Positions 6,845-15,697 of a DNA stretch of 64,000 nt are shown here, in pieces (positions within the stretch are counted from its first letter, which is position 1; every line of letters begins with the position of its first letter). The notes below the pieces were generated by a model, which ran no database searches, was not told the DNA's origin, and worked only from the letters and a program-made list of their open reading frames with translations. The stretch comes from JAHWKI01 sp035513575 (GTDB lineage: Bacteria; Gemmatimonadota; Gemmatimonadetes; Longimicrobiales; RSA9), in assembly GCA_035513575.1 (NCBI GenBank), contig DATKBW010000099.1, forward strand, positions 1 through 64,000. The letters are read 5' to 3'. The position numbers and the translations under genes were made by a program.

Positions 6845-9511
6845 ATGACGCGGTATCGTCGTCTGTTCCGGCTGTTCCTGGGCACGGACCCCGAGATCGA
6901 GCGGGAGGTGGAGGAGGAGATCCGGTCGCACCTGGAGATGCGGACGGCGGAGCTGGAGCGGCGGGGCCTCTCGCCGCAGGCCGCGCGGGCGGAGGCGGAG
7001 CGGCGGTTCGGGGACGTGGAGCGCGCCCGGCGCGGGCTCGGGAGCGCGGCCCGGGTGCGGCAGGGGCGGCAGCGTCGGCATGACTGGCTGGCGTCGGTGG
7101 CGGCGGACGCGTCGCTCGCGCTGCGCCGGGCCCGCTCGACGCCCACGCAGACGCTGGCGGCGGTCGTGACGTTCATGCTGGCCATCGGCCTGACGACGGC
7201 GGGGTTCACGGTGGTCGACCGCGTGCTGATCCGGAGCCTGCCGTTCCCCGACGCGGACCGGCTGGTAGCGCTCGAGACGGCGGACTCGACCGGCGCCGGC
7301 ATCCGCTACATCTCGACGGCCGTGTGGCTGGACTGGGTCGGAGCGGAGCGGACGCTCGCTTCGTCGGCGCTCCACAGCTCCCGGACCGAGCGGTGGACGT
7401 TCGCGTGGCCGGGCGACGCGGGGCGGGAGCCGTTCAAGATCGATGGCGTGATGGTCACGCCCGGCTTCTTCGACGTCCTGCGGGTCCCCATGGTGGCCGG
7501 CCGCGGGTTCGTGGAGGAGGACGCGGAGCGGGCGGTCGCCATGGTGTCGGAGGGGTTCTGGCGCGGCGCCCTCGGGTCGGCGGCGCTGCCGGTCGAGGTC
7601 GAGCTGAACGGCCGCCTGCGCGAGGTGGTGGGCGTGGTTCGGCGGGGCCTCGAGTACCCGCCCGGGACGGTGGCGTACCTGCCGTTCGTGCCCCGGTACC
7701 GCGGGGGCGAGGCGTACAACTGGCTGAACTTCTTCGGCGTGGCGCGGCTGGACGAGGGGGCGACGCGGGAGCAGGCCTCGGCGGACCTGGCGGCGATCGC
7801 CCGGGCGTCGGGGCGGAGCCACCCGGAGGCCGTCTACCTGCACGGCGCCGGGGCGATCCCGCTCCGGGACCACGTGGTGGGGGACGCCCGGTCCTACCTC
7901 GGGCTGCTGATGGGCGCGGTCACCGTGCTGCTGCTGATCGCGTGCGCGAACCTGGCCGGTCTCGGGGTGGCGCGGGCGAGCACGCGCGGACCGGAGCTGG
8001 CGCTGAGGATCTCGCTGGGCGCGGGCCGTCGCCGGCTGGTCAGGCAGCTGCTGACTGAGCACCTCTCCCTGGCGCTGGTGGGGGGCGGCCTGGGCGTGGT
8101 GCTCGCGTATCTGGCGACGGGGGCCGTGGCCGACCGCGCGGCCGGTCAGCTCCCCCGGGCGGCCGAGATCGGGATGGACCTGCGGGTGCTGGGCTTCGCC
8201 TGCGTGGTCACGGTCGGCGCGGGTCTCCTGGCCGGGATCGTCCCCGCGCTATGGGCCTCCCGCGGCTCGCCCCGGCCCGGCCTGGTCGGCGGGCGAGGAA
8301 CGGCCGCGGGCGGGCGGGGCACGCCGGGGGCGCTGCTGGTGGGCATCGAGGTGGCGCTGGCGCTGGTCCTCCTCACGGGCGGCGGGCTCCTGCTGCGGAG
8401 CTTCGTCCTGGTCCTGGACCGGGACCTCGGCTACGACGTCGAGGGGATCGTGGCGGCCGAGAGCAGCCTCACCGGCCGCCACGACGTCGAGCGGTGGCCG
8501 TCGTTCTGGGCGGAGCTGGAGGACCGGATCGCCGCCCGACCGGGCGTGGCGTCGGTGGGGTTCGCGAGCGCGATCCCCACGGGCATTGGCGGGACCGGGT
8601 TCATCGAGGTCGAGGGGCTGGCGGACCGTCGCGCCGGCGCGGCGTACCGGGTGGTCAGCGACCGCTACTTCGAGACCATGGGCATCGCGCTGCTCGAGGG
8701 CCGCTCCTTCGACCGCCGGGACCAGCGGGGGACGGAGCGGGTGACCGTCGTCAACCGATCCATGGCCGACCGCTACTGGCCCGGCGAGTCGCCCATCGGG
8801 ATGCGGGTGAAGGCGTACAGCATGGAGGGCCGGGACGGGACGCCGGAGACCGCGCCGTGGCTGACGGTGGTCGGCCTGGTGGAGGACATCCGCCACCACG
8901 GGCACGTCGGGGACACCGACCCGGAGATGTACGTCTCGCTCCGGCAGGCGCCGCACGCCTGGCACCTCTCGGCGATGACGACGGTGGTCCGCGGTCGACC
9001 CGGCCTCCCGGCCGACCGCCTCGCGTCGCCCGTCCGGGCGGCCTTCCGGGAGCAGGACCCGGGGCTGGCCGTGGAGATCGCGACGCTGGACGCCCGGCTG
9101 TCGGAGCTGCTGTCCACCCGCGGCATGATCCTCGTCGTCCTCGCCGGGTTCGCCGCGCTGTCCCTCCTCCTGGCCGCTCTCGGGCTGTACGGCCTGCTGT
9201 CCTTCGCCGTGTCCCGGAGCATGCGGGAGATGGGGATCCGCTCCGCGCTGGGCGCCCAGCGCGCCCGCATCCTCTGGCTGGTGCTCCGCCGCGCCCTCGG
9301 GGTCGTCGTCATCGGCGCGGCGGCCGGACTCGTCGTGGCGTTCTGGGCGACGCGCCTCCTCGAGGCGCTCCTGGTGGACGTGGCGCCCCGCGACCCCGTC
9401 AGCTTCGCCGCCGCGCTGGCGGTGCTGCTGGCCGTCTCCACGGCCGCTGCGCTGGTCCCCGCCCGACGCGCCACGCGCGCCGACCCGGTGGAGTCGCTCC
9501 GGGCCTCCTGA
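6845..9511 (+). CDS. ADOP-type duplicated permease (MacB/FtsX-like), orphan
   Basis: This 888-residue membrane protein starts with a cytoplasmic 'permease prefix' region (residues 1-75, 'EIEREVEEEIRSHLEMRTAE'). A duplicated unit follows: a transmembrane helix, a MacB-like periplasmic domain, and an FtsX-type three-helix permease block. The first FtsX block is near residues 350-470 and the second near 750-880, ending with the typical 'ARRATRADPVESLRAS'. This is the Acidobacterial Duplicated Orphan Permease architecture. No ATPase gene is adjacent, so either a distant MacB-like ATPase serves it or it acts without one. The substrate is unknown. It is preceded by GGAGGGAGGGGAG and lies in an operon with padR. 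Confidence 0.88.
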   Translation: MTRYRRLFRLFLGTDPEIEREVEEEIRSHLEMRTAELERRGLSPQAARAEAERRFGDVERARRGLGSAARVRQGRQRRHDWLASVAADASLALRRARSTPTQTLAAVVTFMLAIGLTTAGFTVVDRVLIRSLPFPDADRLVALETADSTGAGIRYISTAVWLDWVGAERTLASSALHSSRTERWTFAWPGDAGREPFKIDGVMVTPGFFDVLRVPMVAGRGFVEEDAERAVAMVSEGFWRGALGSAALPVEVELNGRLREVVGVVRRGLEYPPGTVAYLPFVPRYRGGEAYNWLNFFGVARLDEGATREQASADLAAIARASGRSHPEAVYLHGAGAIPLRDHVVGDARSYLGLLMGAVTVLLLIACANLAGLGVARASTRGPELALRISLGAGRRRLVRQLLTEHLSLALVGGGLGVVLAYLATGAVADRAAGQLPRAAEIGMDLRVLGFACVVTVGAGLLAGIVPALWASRGSPRPGLVGGRGTAAGGRGTPGALLVGIEVALALVLLTGGGLLLRSFVLVLDRDLGYDVEGIVAAESSLTGRHDVERWPSFWAELEDRIAARPGVASVGFASAIPTGIGGTGFIEVEGLADRRAGAAYRVVSDRYFETMGIALLEGRSFDRRDQRGTERVTVVNRSMADRYWPGESPIGMRVKAYSMEGRDGTPETAPWLTVVGLVEDIRHHGHVGDTDPEMYVSLRQAPHAWHLSAMTTVVRGRPGLPADRLASPVRAAFREQDPGLAVEIATLDARLSELLSTRGMILVVLAGFAALSLLLAALGLYGLLSFAVSRSMREMGIRSALGAQRARILWLVLRRALGVVVIGAAAGLVVAFWATRLLEALLVDVAPRDPVSFAAALAVLLAVSTAAALVPARRATRADPVESLRAS

Positions 9512-9562
9512 CGCGGCGCGGCGGTCAGGCGCGCTCGTCGCCGGACGGAGGAGACCTCCGCA

Positions 9563-9733
9563 TTGATCGACCTCTACTACGACCCGGAGGCATGGCCGGC
9601 CATCTCGCCGGGTGAGGAGATCCGGCTCCCCTTCGACGACATCACCGGGTACACGCCGGCCGCCCGGCAGGTGCGGATCCACTGGTGGACCAGCGGCGAG
9701 TACCGACCCCACTTCCTCGTCCCGCTGCGGTAG
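9563..9733 (+). CDS. Possible small ORF, unrecognised (56 aa)
   Basis: A TTG codon preceded by GGAGGAG (9546-9552) opens a 56-residue frame rich in aromatic and acidic residues. It contains 'IDLYYDPEAWPAISPGEEIR', 'LPFDDITG' and 'VRIHWWTSGEYRPHFLVPL'. The composition looks like real folded protein rather than noise, but I recognise no family. It may be the end of a decayed gene, because it begins abruptly with strand-like sequence. It lies in the 330-bp gap between the permease and the endonuclease-fold gene; I see nothing else in that gap. Confidence 0.35.
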   Translation: MIDLYYDPEAWPAISPGEEIRLPFDDITGYTPAARQVRIHWWTSGEYRPHFLVPLR

Positions 9734-9841
9734 CCCGCTCGCGGCTCGCCGACGGCCGGCCGCGGCCTTCCTTTCCGGCCCCGGCACGCGCATCCTGAGC
9801 CTCGCCCGTGACCCCGTACCCGTGGACGGTGCGCTCGACAC

Positions 9842-10492
9842 ATGGATCCGTACGCCCTGCTTCGCTCGCTGGCCGCGGTCGCCACGATCGCCGCCTGCGC
9901 GTCCACGCCCGCCCCCGCTCCCGACCCCCTCCGGGTCCTGGTCTACAACATCCACGCGGGAAAGGACGCGGCGGGGGAAGTGAACCTGGCGCGCGTGGCG
10001 GCGGTGATCGGCGACGCGGGCGCGGACGTGGTCCTCCTCCAGGAGGTCGACCGGGGCACCCGGCGAGCCGGCGGGTCGTACGAGCCGCGCGGCGCGCTGC
10101 GGGTCGTGGTGGACGCGCCCGGCGGTGTCGTCGGGATCGTGAACACCCACCTGGACCCCTCCCGATCCGACGCCTACCGGCGCCAGGAGGTGGAGGCGGT
10201 GCGTCGCATCGCGGCCGACCTCCGGGCCCGCCACCCCCGGACGATCGTGGGCGGCGACTTCAACGCGGAGCCCGGCTCGGCCACGATCGGGTCGATGCTC
10301 GCCGACGGCTGGCGGGACGCCTGGTCGGAGTGCGGCGCAGGCGACGGAGGCACCTACCCGGCCGACGCGCCGATCAAGCGGATCGACTACGTTCTCCTCG
10401 CACCCGGCTTCGGCTGCGCCGATGCCCGGGTGGTGCCGACGACCACATCCGACCACCGGCCGGTGCTGGTGACGCTCACCGGAGGCCCATGA
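9842..10492 (+). CDS. Endonuclease/exonuclease/phosphatase-fold lipoprotein, probably internally deleted
   Basis: The 216-residue product has a lipobox-like signal ('AAVATIAACAS'). The metal-phosphohydrolase motifs are in order: 'VLVYNIHAG' (Asn), 'VVLLQEVDRGT' (Glu), 'VGIVNTHLDPS', 'IVGGDFNAEPGS', 'IKRIDYVLL' and 'TTSDHRPVLVTL'. Typical members of this family are 250-280 residues. Here the segment that normally lies between the QEVDRGT motif and the Arg-Gly-Ala-Leu-Arg strand is missing: 'GTRRAGGSYEPRGALRVVVD' joins them directly. That segment normally carries the 'FGxAxLSR' core strands. An in-frame deletion of about 55-65 residues is the simplest reading, and activity is doubtful. The stop overlaps the next start. 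Confidence 0.75.
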   Translation: MDPYALLRSLAAVATIAACASTPAPAPDPLRVLVYNIHAGKDAAGEVNLARVAAVIGDAGADVVLLQEVDRGTRRAGGSYEPRGALRVVVDAPGGVVGIVNTHLDPSRSDAYRRQEVEAVRRIAADLRARHPRTIVGGDFNAEPGSATIGSMLADGWRDAWSECGAGDGGTYPADAPIKRIDYVLLAPGFGCADARVVPTTTSDHRPVLVTLTGGP

Positions 10493-12390
10493 GGATCCGT
10501 TCCCTGATTACGCTGCTGGCCCTCGCCGCCTGTGCGCCCGCCCCGTCCCCGGGGTCCGCGCCGGCTCCGGCTCCGGCTCCCGTTCCGTCGCCCGCGCCGG
10601 ATCCCGCGGAGCCGACCGCGCGGCGGCTCGTCGGCGCGGCGACGCCCGACCCCCGCACGCCCCTCCCGCCCGACGCCCGCGCCTGGGTCGACCGCACCCT
10701 CGCCTCGCTGACGCTGCGCGAGAAGGCCGGGCAGCTGGTGATGCCGTGGGTTGGCGGCGAGTACGTCGCCATGGACTCGCCGGAGCTCGACCGGCTGCTG
10801 GAGTGGGTGGAGACGCACGGGGTCGGCGGCCTCGTGCTCTCCATCGGCCTGCCGCACAGCTACGCGGCGAAGCTGAACGCGTTGCAGCGCCGCGCCGCCG
10901 TGCCTCTGCTGATCGCGTCCGACATGGAGAACGGCCCGGGCATGCGGATGGGCGGCATCTACTCGCTCCCGCACCTCCTGCCGCAGGGCGGGGGCACCGC
11001 GTTCCCGCCGGTCATGGCCCTCGGCGCGGCCGGCTCCGAGGAGCTGGCCTACGAGCTCGGCCGGGTGGTGGGTCGGGAGGCGCGGGCGGTCGGCGTCCAC
11101 GTCAACTTCGGCCCGGTGCTGGACGTGAACTCCAACCCGGCCAATCCCATCATCAACACGCGGTCCATGGGCGAAGACCCGGCGCTGGTGGCGCGGCTGG
11201 GGCGGGCGTACATCCGTGGCGCCCACGCGGAGGGCCTCCTCACCACCGCCAAGCACTTCCCGGGACACGGCGACACCAGCGAGGACTCGCACATCGAGCT
11301 CCCCACCATCACCGCCGACCGCGCCCGGATGGACACCGTCGAGCTGCCGCCGTTCCGCGCCGCCGTGGACGCGGGCGTGGACGCCATCATGACGGCGCAC
11401 ATCTCGGTGCCGGGCGTGGAGGGTCCCGGCGCGCCGCCCGCGACGCTCTCGAGGTACTTCATGACCGCCCTGCTGCGCGACGACATGGGCTTCCGCGGCC
11501 TCCTCTTCACCGACGCCATGGACATGGGCGGCGTCGCCGGCGAGTTCGGCGGGGGGGCAGAAGTCCTCATCCGCGCCCTCGAGGCCGGCGCCGATGTGCT
11601 GCTCATGCCGGAGGACGTGGGCACCGCCGTGGACGCGGTGGCCGGCGCGGTGGAGAGCGGGCGGCTGCACGAGCGGCGCATCGACGCATCCGTCCGGCGC
11701 ATCCTCGAGGCGAAAGCCCGGGCGGGGCTGCACCGGGGGCGGCTGGTGGACCTGGAGGCGGTGGACGACGTCGTCGGAGTCCGCGCCCATACGGCCGTCG
11801 CGCGCGAGGTCGCCGAGCGCTCGCTGACCCTCGCCCGGGATCGCGGCGGGCTCGTCCCGCTGCGCCCCGGATCCCGGGTCCTCGCCCTGACCTACGCCGA
11901 TTCCCGCAACCCGGCCGCCGGGGGCCTGTTCCCCCGCGTCCTCGCGGAGACGCTGCCCACGGACGCCGCGCGCGTGGACGAGCGGACCACCGACGGGGAG
12001 TGGGAGGCGCTGCGGCTGAGGGCGGACTCGGCGGACGTCGTCATCGTGACCGCGCAGGTCACCCCCCGGGAGTACGAGGGGACCGTCGACCCGGCGGCGT
12101 CGTTCGCGGCCTTCGTCGAGAGCCTCGCCGCGGCGGGGAAGCCGGTGGTGGCGGTGTCGTTCGGGAGCCCCTACCTGCTGGACGGGTTCCCGTCGGTCGG
12201 GACCTACCTGCTCGCCTGGGGCGGCGCCGACGTCAGCCAGATGGCGGCCGCCGACGCGCTGCTCGGGCGGGTACGAATCGGCGGCCGGCTGCCCATCGCG
12301 CTCCCGCCGCACCACGACGTGGGCACCGGGATCCGCCGTGCCGCGAAGACTCCGGTCGGCGAGCCTGCCGGCGGGGCGCCGGACGGCTGA
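10489..12390 (+). CDS. Glycoside hydrolase family 3 lipoprotein (beta-N-acetylhexosaminidase-like)
   Basis: This 633-residue exported enzyme has a lipoprotein-type signal (Leu-Ala-Ala-Cys near residue 14) and an Ala-Pro-rich linker, then the GH3 (beta/alpha)8 barrel. The catalytic nucleophile is Asp342 in 'LLFTDAMDMGG'. The His-Asp acid/base pair of NagZ-like enzymes is in 'KHFPGHGDTSEDSH' (from Lys255). The second GH3 alpha/beta sandwich domain is present from about residue 440. The His/Asp loop points to beta-N-acetylglucosaminidase rather than beta-glucosidase, so a role in peptidoglycan or amino-sugar turnover is likely. Its start overlaps the preceding stop (ATGA), so the two are translationally coupled. 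Confidence 0.85.
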   Translation: MRIRSLITLLALAACAPAPSPGSAPAPAPAPVPSPAPDPAEPTARRLVGAATPDPRTPLPPDARAWVDRTLASLTLREKAGQLVMPWVGGEYVAMDSPELDRLLEWVETHGVGGLVLSIGLPHSYAAKLNALQRRAAVPLLIASDMENGPGMRMGGIYSLPHLLPQGGGTAFPPVMALGAAGSEELAYELGRVVGREARAVGVHVNFGPVLDVNSNPANPIINTRSMGEDPALVARLGRAYIRGAHAEGLLTTAKHFPGHGDTSEDSHIELPTITADRARMDTVELPPFRAAVDAGVDAIMTAHISVPGVEGPGAPPATLSRYFMTALLRDDMGFRGLLFTDAMDMGGVAGEFGGGAEVLIRALEAGADVLLMPEDVGTAVDAVAGAVESGRLHERRIDASVRRILEAKARAGLHRGRLVDLEAVDDVVGVRAHTAVAREVAERSLTLARDRGGLVPLRPGSRVLALTYADSRNPAAGGLFPRVLAETLPTDAARVDERTTDGEWEALRLRADSADVVIVTAQVTPREYEGTVDPAASFAAFVESLAAAGKPVVAVSFGSPYLLDGFPSVGTYLLAWGGADVSQMAAADALLGRVRIGGRLPIALPPHHDVGTGIRRAAKTPVGEPAGGAPDG

Positions 12391-12405
12391 CCGAGCCCCT
12401 ATACC

Positions 12406-12945
12406 TCACCGCAGCGCCCGCGTCGCCCACCCGTACGCCGCGCCGCCCGCCGCGCCGATCGCCGCCCACAGCGCCAGATAGACCGGGTCCACCTTCACCG
12501 CGGCGGCGGCCATGTCGCCCAGGATCGAGGGGCCGGCGCTGCGGACCTCGGGAGACACGATGTTGCGCAGGGGCACGTCGCCGAGGCGGTCCGCCGCGGC
12601 CGCGGGCGGCGCCGCCAGCGCCGACAGGTCCACCTCCACCAGCCACGCCAGCGCCAGCACCGCCACGAAACCGCCGAGCGCGCACGCCCCCGCGTAGCCG
12701 GGTGTCGTGCCGCGCACCGGTCGCGGCACGAATGCGAAGACCGCGCTGCCCGCGGCCAGCACCAGCGCGTACTGCGTCAGCGTCAGCCAGGACAGCGGCG
12801 CTTCCGTGAGCCGCGAGTGCGCGAACAGCACCAGCAGCGCGAGCGTCCCGAGCAGAAGCGTGACGCGCGCCCAGTCCACGACCGCCGCCGCCGCCCACGA
12901 GGGCTTCGCGGCGGCGCGAGCAGGGGAAACGGACTTGCCCTTCAT
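12406..12945 (-). CDS. Unrecognised membrane protein with four predicted helices
   Basis: The 179-residue product has hydrophobic segments near residues 24-42, 56-72, 84-104 and 155-172. A loop of about 50 residues between the third and fourth contains 'LGDVPLRNIVSPEVRSAGP'. I recognise no family. GGAGGAG stands before the ATG. About 85 bases upstream is TATATT on the minus strand (13031-13036), which could be a -10, but no good -35 is visible. It is convergent with the GH3 gene. Confidence 0.65.
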   Translation of the reverse strand: MKGKSVSPARAAAKPSWAAAAVVDWARVTLLLGTLALLVLFAHSRLTEAPLSWLTLTQYALVLAAGSAVFAFVPRPVRGTTPGYAGACALGGFVAVLALAWLVEVDLSALAAPPAAAADRLGDVPLRNIVSPEVRSAGPSILGDMAAAAVKVDPVYLALWAAIGAAGGAAYGWATRALR

Positions 12946-13071
12946 CGGCTCCTCCAGTCCAGAAAAACGGGGACGGATCAGCCGGGGAGATGAGCTGGAG
13001 GGGAGACCGGGGTCGACCCCCGGGGGAGGACAATATAACCGGGTGCAGCGGCCGGCGGGAGGGCGTCGCGT

Positions 13072-13104
13072 CCGCTCCCCGTGTCACTCTGACACGGGGA
13101 GCGG
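13072..13104 (-). terminator. Strong hairpin downstream of glnN
   Basis: Arms CCGCTCCCCGTGTC (13072-13085) and GACACGGGGAGCGG (13091-13104) are perfect complements over 14 bp with a 5-base loop. The hairpin begins about 20 bases after the glnN stop. No T-tract follows, so this is a GC-rich, non-canonical terminator or a 3'-stabilising hairpin. Confidence 0.6.
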
Positions 13105-13123
13105 AGCACGGCGCGGGTGCGTT

Positions 13124-15319
13124 CTACTTCACGAACAGCATGTCCCGGTAGGTCGGGAGCGGCCAGACGTCGTCCGGCAGCACCTTTTCCAGCCGGTCGG
13201 CCACGTTCCGCACCTTCCCCATGGCCGGGATGATGTTGTCGCGCATGTGGTGCGCCTTCTCGTGCAGCGAGTCGCCGCCGAGCTCCCGGTTCTGGGCGAT
13301 CAGCTCGTCCAGCACGGTCCGCAGCTCGTCGATGAACCCGTTCAGCTGCTCGATGGTGGACCGCACGCCCCGCGGCTCGATCCCCAGCGCGCCCGCCCGC
13401 TCCGCCGACGCGAGCAGGTCGTTGAGGTAGCGGACCGCCGCCGGCAGGACCATGGTCGCGGCGATGTCCGCCGTGGTCTCGCCCTCGATGTTGACGGTCT
13501 TGAAGTACTGGTCCATGGCGACCTCCTGGCGCGACTCCATCTCCTTGGCCGACAGGACCGAGTACCTCTCGAACAGCGCCACGTTCTTCTCGTCCGTGAA
13601 CCCCTCGATGGCATCCAGCGAGCTGGGCAGGTTCAGCAGCCCGCGCCGCTCCGCCTCCCGGTGCCACTCCTCGGAGTAGCCGTCCCCGTTGAAGATGATC
13701 CGCTTGAACCCGTGGATCTGCTCCGCCAGCAGCGTCCGCAGCGCGTCCTCGAGCGACGTCCCGTCCTCCACCTGCCGCTCCAGCGACGTGGTCAGCTCGT
13801 CGATCGCTTCCGCCACCACCGTGTTCAGCACCGTCGCGGGGAACGAGATGGACTGGCTCCCCCCCAGCGCGCGGAACTCGAACTTGTTCCCGGTGAACGC
13901 GAACGGCGATGTGCGGTTCCGGTCGCCCGCGTGCTTCGGCAGCTCCGGGAGCCCCGGCACGCCGAGCCCGAGCAGGCCACCCGACTTGCTGGAGCTCGCG
14001 CTCCCCGCCTTCTCGATCTGCTCGAACACGTCCGCCAGCTGCTCCCCCAGGAACACGCTGATGATCGCCGGCGGCGCCTCGTTCGCCCCCAGCCGGTGAT
14101 CGTTCCCCGCGTACGCGACCGCCAGCCGCAGCACGTCCTGGTGCCGCTCCACCGCCCGCAGCACCGCGCTGCAGAAGAAGAGGAACTCCAGGTTGTCGTG
14201 CGGCGTCTCACCCGGCTCCAGCAGGTTCCGCGACGACGTACCGAACGACCAGTTCAGGTGCTTCCCGCTCCCGTTCACGCCCGCGAACGGCTTCTCGTGC
14301 AGGATCGCCTCCAGCCCGTACTCCCGCGCCTTCTTCCGCAGCATCAGCATCGTCAGCTGCTGGTGGTCCGCCGCCAGGTTCGCGTTCTCGTAGATCGGCG
14401 CCATCTCGTACTGCCCCGGCGCCACCTCGTTGTGCCGCGTCTTCACCGGTACGCCCAGCCGGTACAGCTCACGCTCCACGTCCATCATGTAGCACAGCAC
14501 ACGGTCCGGGATCGACCCGAAGTAGTGGTCCTCCAGCTCCTGCCCCCGCGGCGGCTTCGCTCCGAACAGCGTCCGCCCCGTCGTCACCAGGTCCGGACGC
14601 CGGTAGTGGAACTCCCGGTCCACCAGGAAGAACTCCTGCTCCGGTCCCAGCGTCGCCATCACCCGCTCCGATCGGTCCCGGAACAGCTTCAGCGCCCGCC
14701 GCGCCTGCTCGTCCAGCGCATGCATCGACCGCAACAGCGGGATCTTCGTGTCCAGCGCATCCCCCGTCCACGACGTGAACGCCGTCGGGATGCTCAGGTA
14801 GTTCCCCGCCGCCCCCTCCACGATGAACGCCGGCGACGTCGGGTCCCACGCCGTGTACCCCCGCGCCTCGAACGTCGCCCGCAGACCACCCGACGGAAAC
14901 GACGACGCGTCCGGCTCCCCCTGCACCAGGTCCTTCCCCGTGAACTCCGCCGTCGCTCCGCCCCCCACGTTCGGCGTCATGAAGCTGTCATGCTTCTCCG
15001 CCGTCAGCCCCGTCAACGGCTGGAACCAGTGCGTGAAATGCGTCGCCCCTCGCTCCGTCGCCCACTCCTTCATCGCCAGCGCCACCGCGTCCGCGATCCC
15101 CGCATCCAGCGCCCGACCCGTCTCCAGCGTCGCCAGCAGCCCCTGGAACGCCTCCTTCGGAAGACGCATCTTCATCTCCGCCACGCTGAACGTGCTCTCT
15201 CCGAAGATCTTCTCGATGTCCATCGGCTGGCTCCCCCGGGGGGCTCCGTTGCTGATGGCGGCGGGGGTCCAGCTCTTCGCGGCGGCGAGAACGTCGGCGC
15301 GGGGGGTACGCGTGCGCAT
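13124..15319 (-). CDS. glnN: Glutamine synthetase type III
   Basis: This 731-residue protein has the length and motifs of GlnN-type (GSIII) glutamine synthetase, which makes glutamine from glutamate, ammonia and ATP as a large homo-oligomer in the cytoplasm. Signatures include 'LGPEQEFFLVDR', 'KTRHNEVAPGQYEMAPIYEN', 'LHEKPFAGVNGSGKHLNWSF', 'HRLGANEAPPAIISVFLGE' and 'FAFTGNKFEFRALGGSQS'. The GSIII-specific C-terminal domain is complete. The ATG at 15319 gives the normal leader of about 35 residues before the 'FGESTF' start of the core. An ATG at 15223 with GGGGGAG upstream is an alternative. A consensus-like promoter lies at 15414-15442 and a 14-bp hairpin follows the gene. No PII gene is adjacent. 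Confidence 0.95.
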   Translation of the reverse strand: MRTRTPRADVLAAAKSWTPAAISNGAPRGSQPMDIEKIFGESTFSVAEMKMRLPKEAFQGLLATLETGRALDAGIADAVALAMKEWATERGATHFTHWFQPLTGLTAEKHDSFMTPNVGGGATAEFTGKDLVQGEPDASSFPSGGLRATFEARGYTAWDPTSPAFIVEGAAGNYLSIPTAFTSWTGDALDTKIPLLRSMHALDEQARRALKLFRDRSERVMATLGPEQEFFLVDREFHYRRPDLVTTGRTLFGAKPPRGQELEDHYFGSIPDRVLCYMMDVERELYRLGVPVKTRHNEVAPGQYEMAPIYENANLAADHQQLTMLMLRKKAREYGLEAILHEKPFAGVNGSGKHLNWSFGTSSRNLLEPGETPHDNLEFLFFCSAVLRAVERHQDVLRLAVAYAGNDHRLGANEAPPAIISVFLGEQLADVFEQIEKAGSASSSKSGGLLGLGVPGLPELPKHAGDRNRTSPFAFTGNKFEFRALGGSQSISFPATVLNTVVAEAIDELTTSLERQVEDGTSLEDALRTLLAEQIHGFKRIIFNGDGYSEEWHREAERRGLLNLPSSLDAIEGFTDEKNVALFERYSVLSAKEMESRQEVAMDQYFKTVNIEGETTADIAATMVLPAAVRYLNDLLASAERAGALGIEPRGVRSTIEQLNGFIDELRTVLDELIAQNRELGGDSLHEKAHHMRDNIIPAMGKVRNVADRLEKVLPDDVWPLPTYRDMLFVK

Positions 15320-15413
15320 GGCGGCTCCGGGTGGAGGTTCACGGGTCGGCCGGCGGCGTGTCGGACCGTGCCCGGCTCTACGTCCACGGCGTGCACGCGC
15401 CCGCGGACTCCCG

Positions 15414-15442
15414 AACGTACGCGCGTGCTCGCACGGTGTCAA
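15414..15442 (-). promoter_or_regulatory. Promoter of glnN
   Basis: On the minus strand, TTGACA (15437-15442) is followed by exactly 17 bp and TACGTT (15414-15419). The predicted transcript has a leader of about 88 bases. The site is in a locally AT-rich island within an otherwise very GC-rich sequence. Confidence 0.7.
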
Positions 15443-15457
15443 CAAACCAAGTTACAA

Positions 15458-15508
15458 ATTGCACGACAGAACACCCGGACGGTCTCTATGGCGGCCATAT
15501 CGTGCAAT
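15458..15508. promoter_or_regulatory. 9-bp inverted repeat upstream of the glnN promoter
   Basis: ATTGCACGA (15458-15466) and TCGTGCAAT (15500-15508) are perfect complements 33 bases apart, lying just upstream of the glnN -35. Each contains a TGCAC/GTGCA half-site like those of NtrC, but the spacing is not that of a classical NtrC site. A nested TATGGC-G-GCCATA palindrome (15488-15500) touches the second arm. The rest of the gap from 15509 to the carboxypeptidase start at 15698 shows no clear feature. Confidence 0.35.
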
Positions 15509-15697
15509 CTGTCCCGCTCCCGCGCGACACCGCACAAGAACGGCGCGCGCACCCGGCCCTGACCGGGATCCAGACCAGGGGCCGCAAGAACAGAGCCCGC
15601 GCGCCGCTCGCGAGGTCGCCCGCGCATCCGGGCTCGCTTGACCGCGCCGGCGCGCCGTCACAGGTTGGCGCGACATCCCCGAACCGATGAGAGCCGC

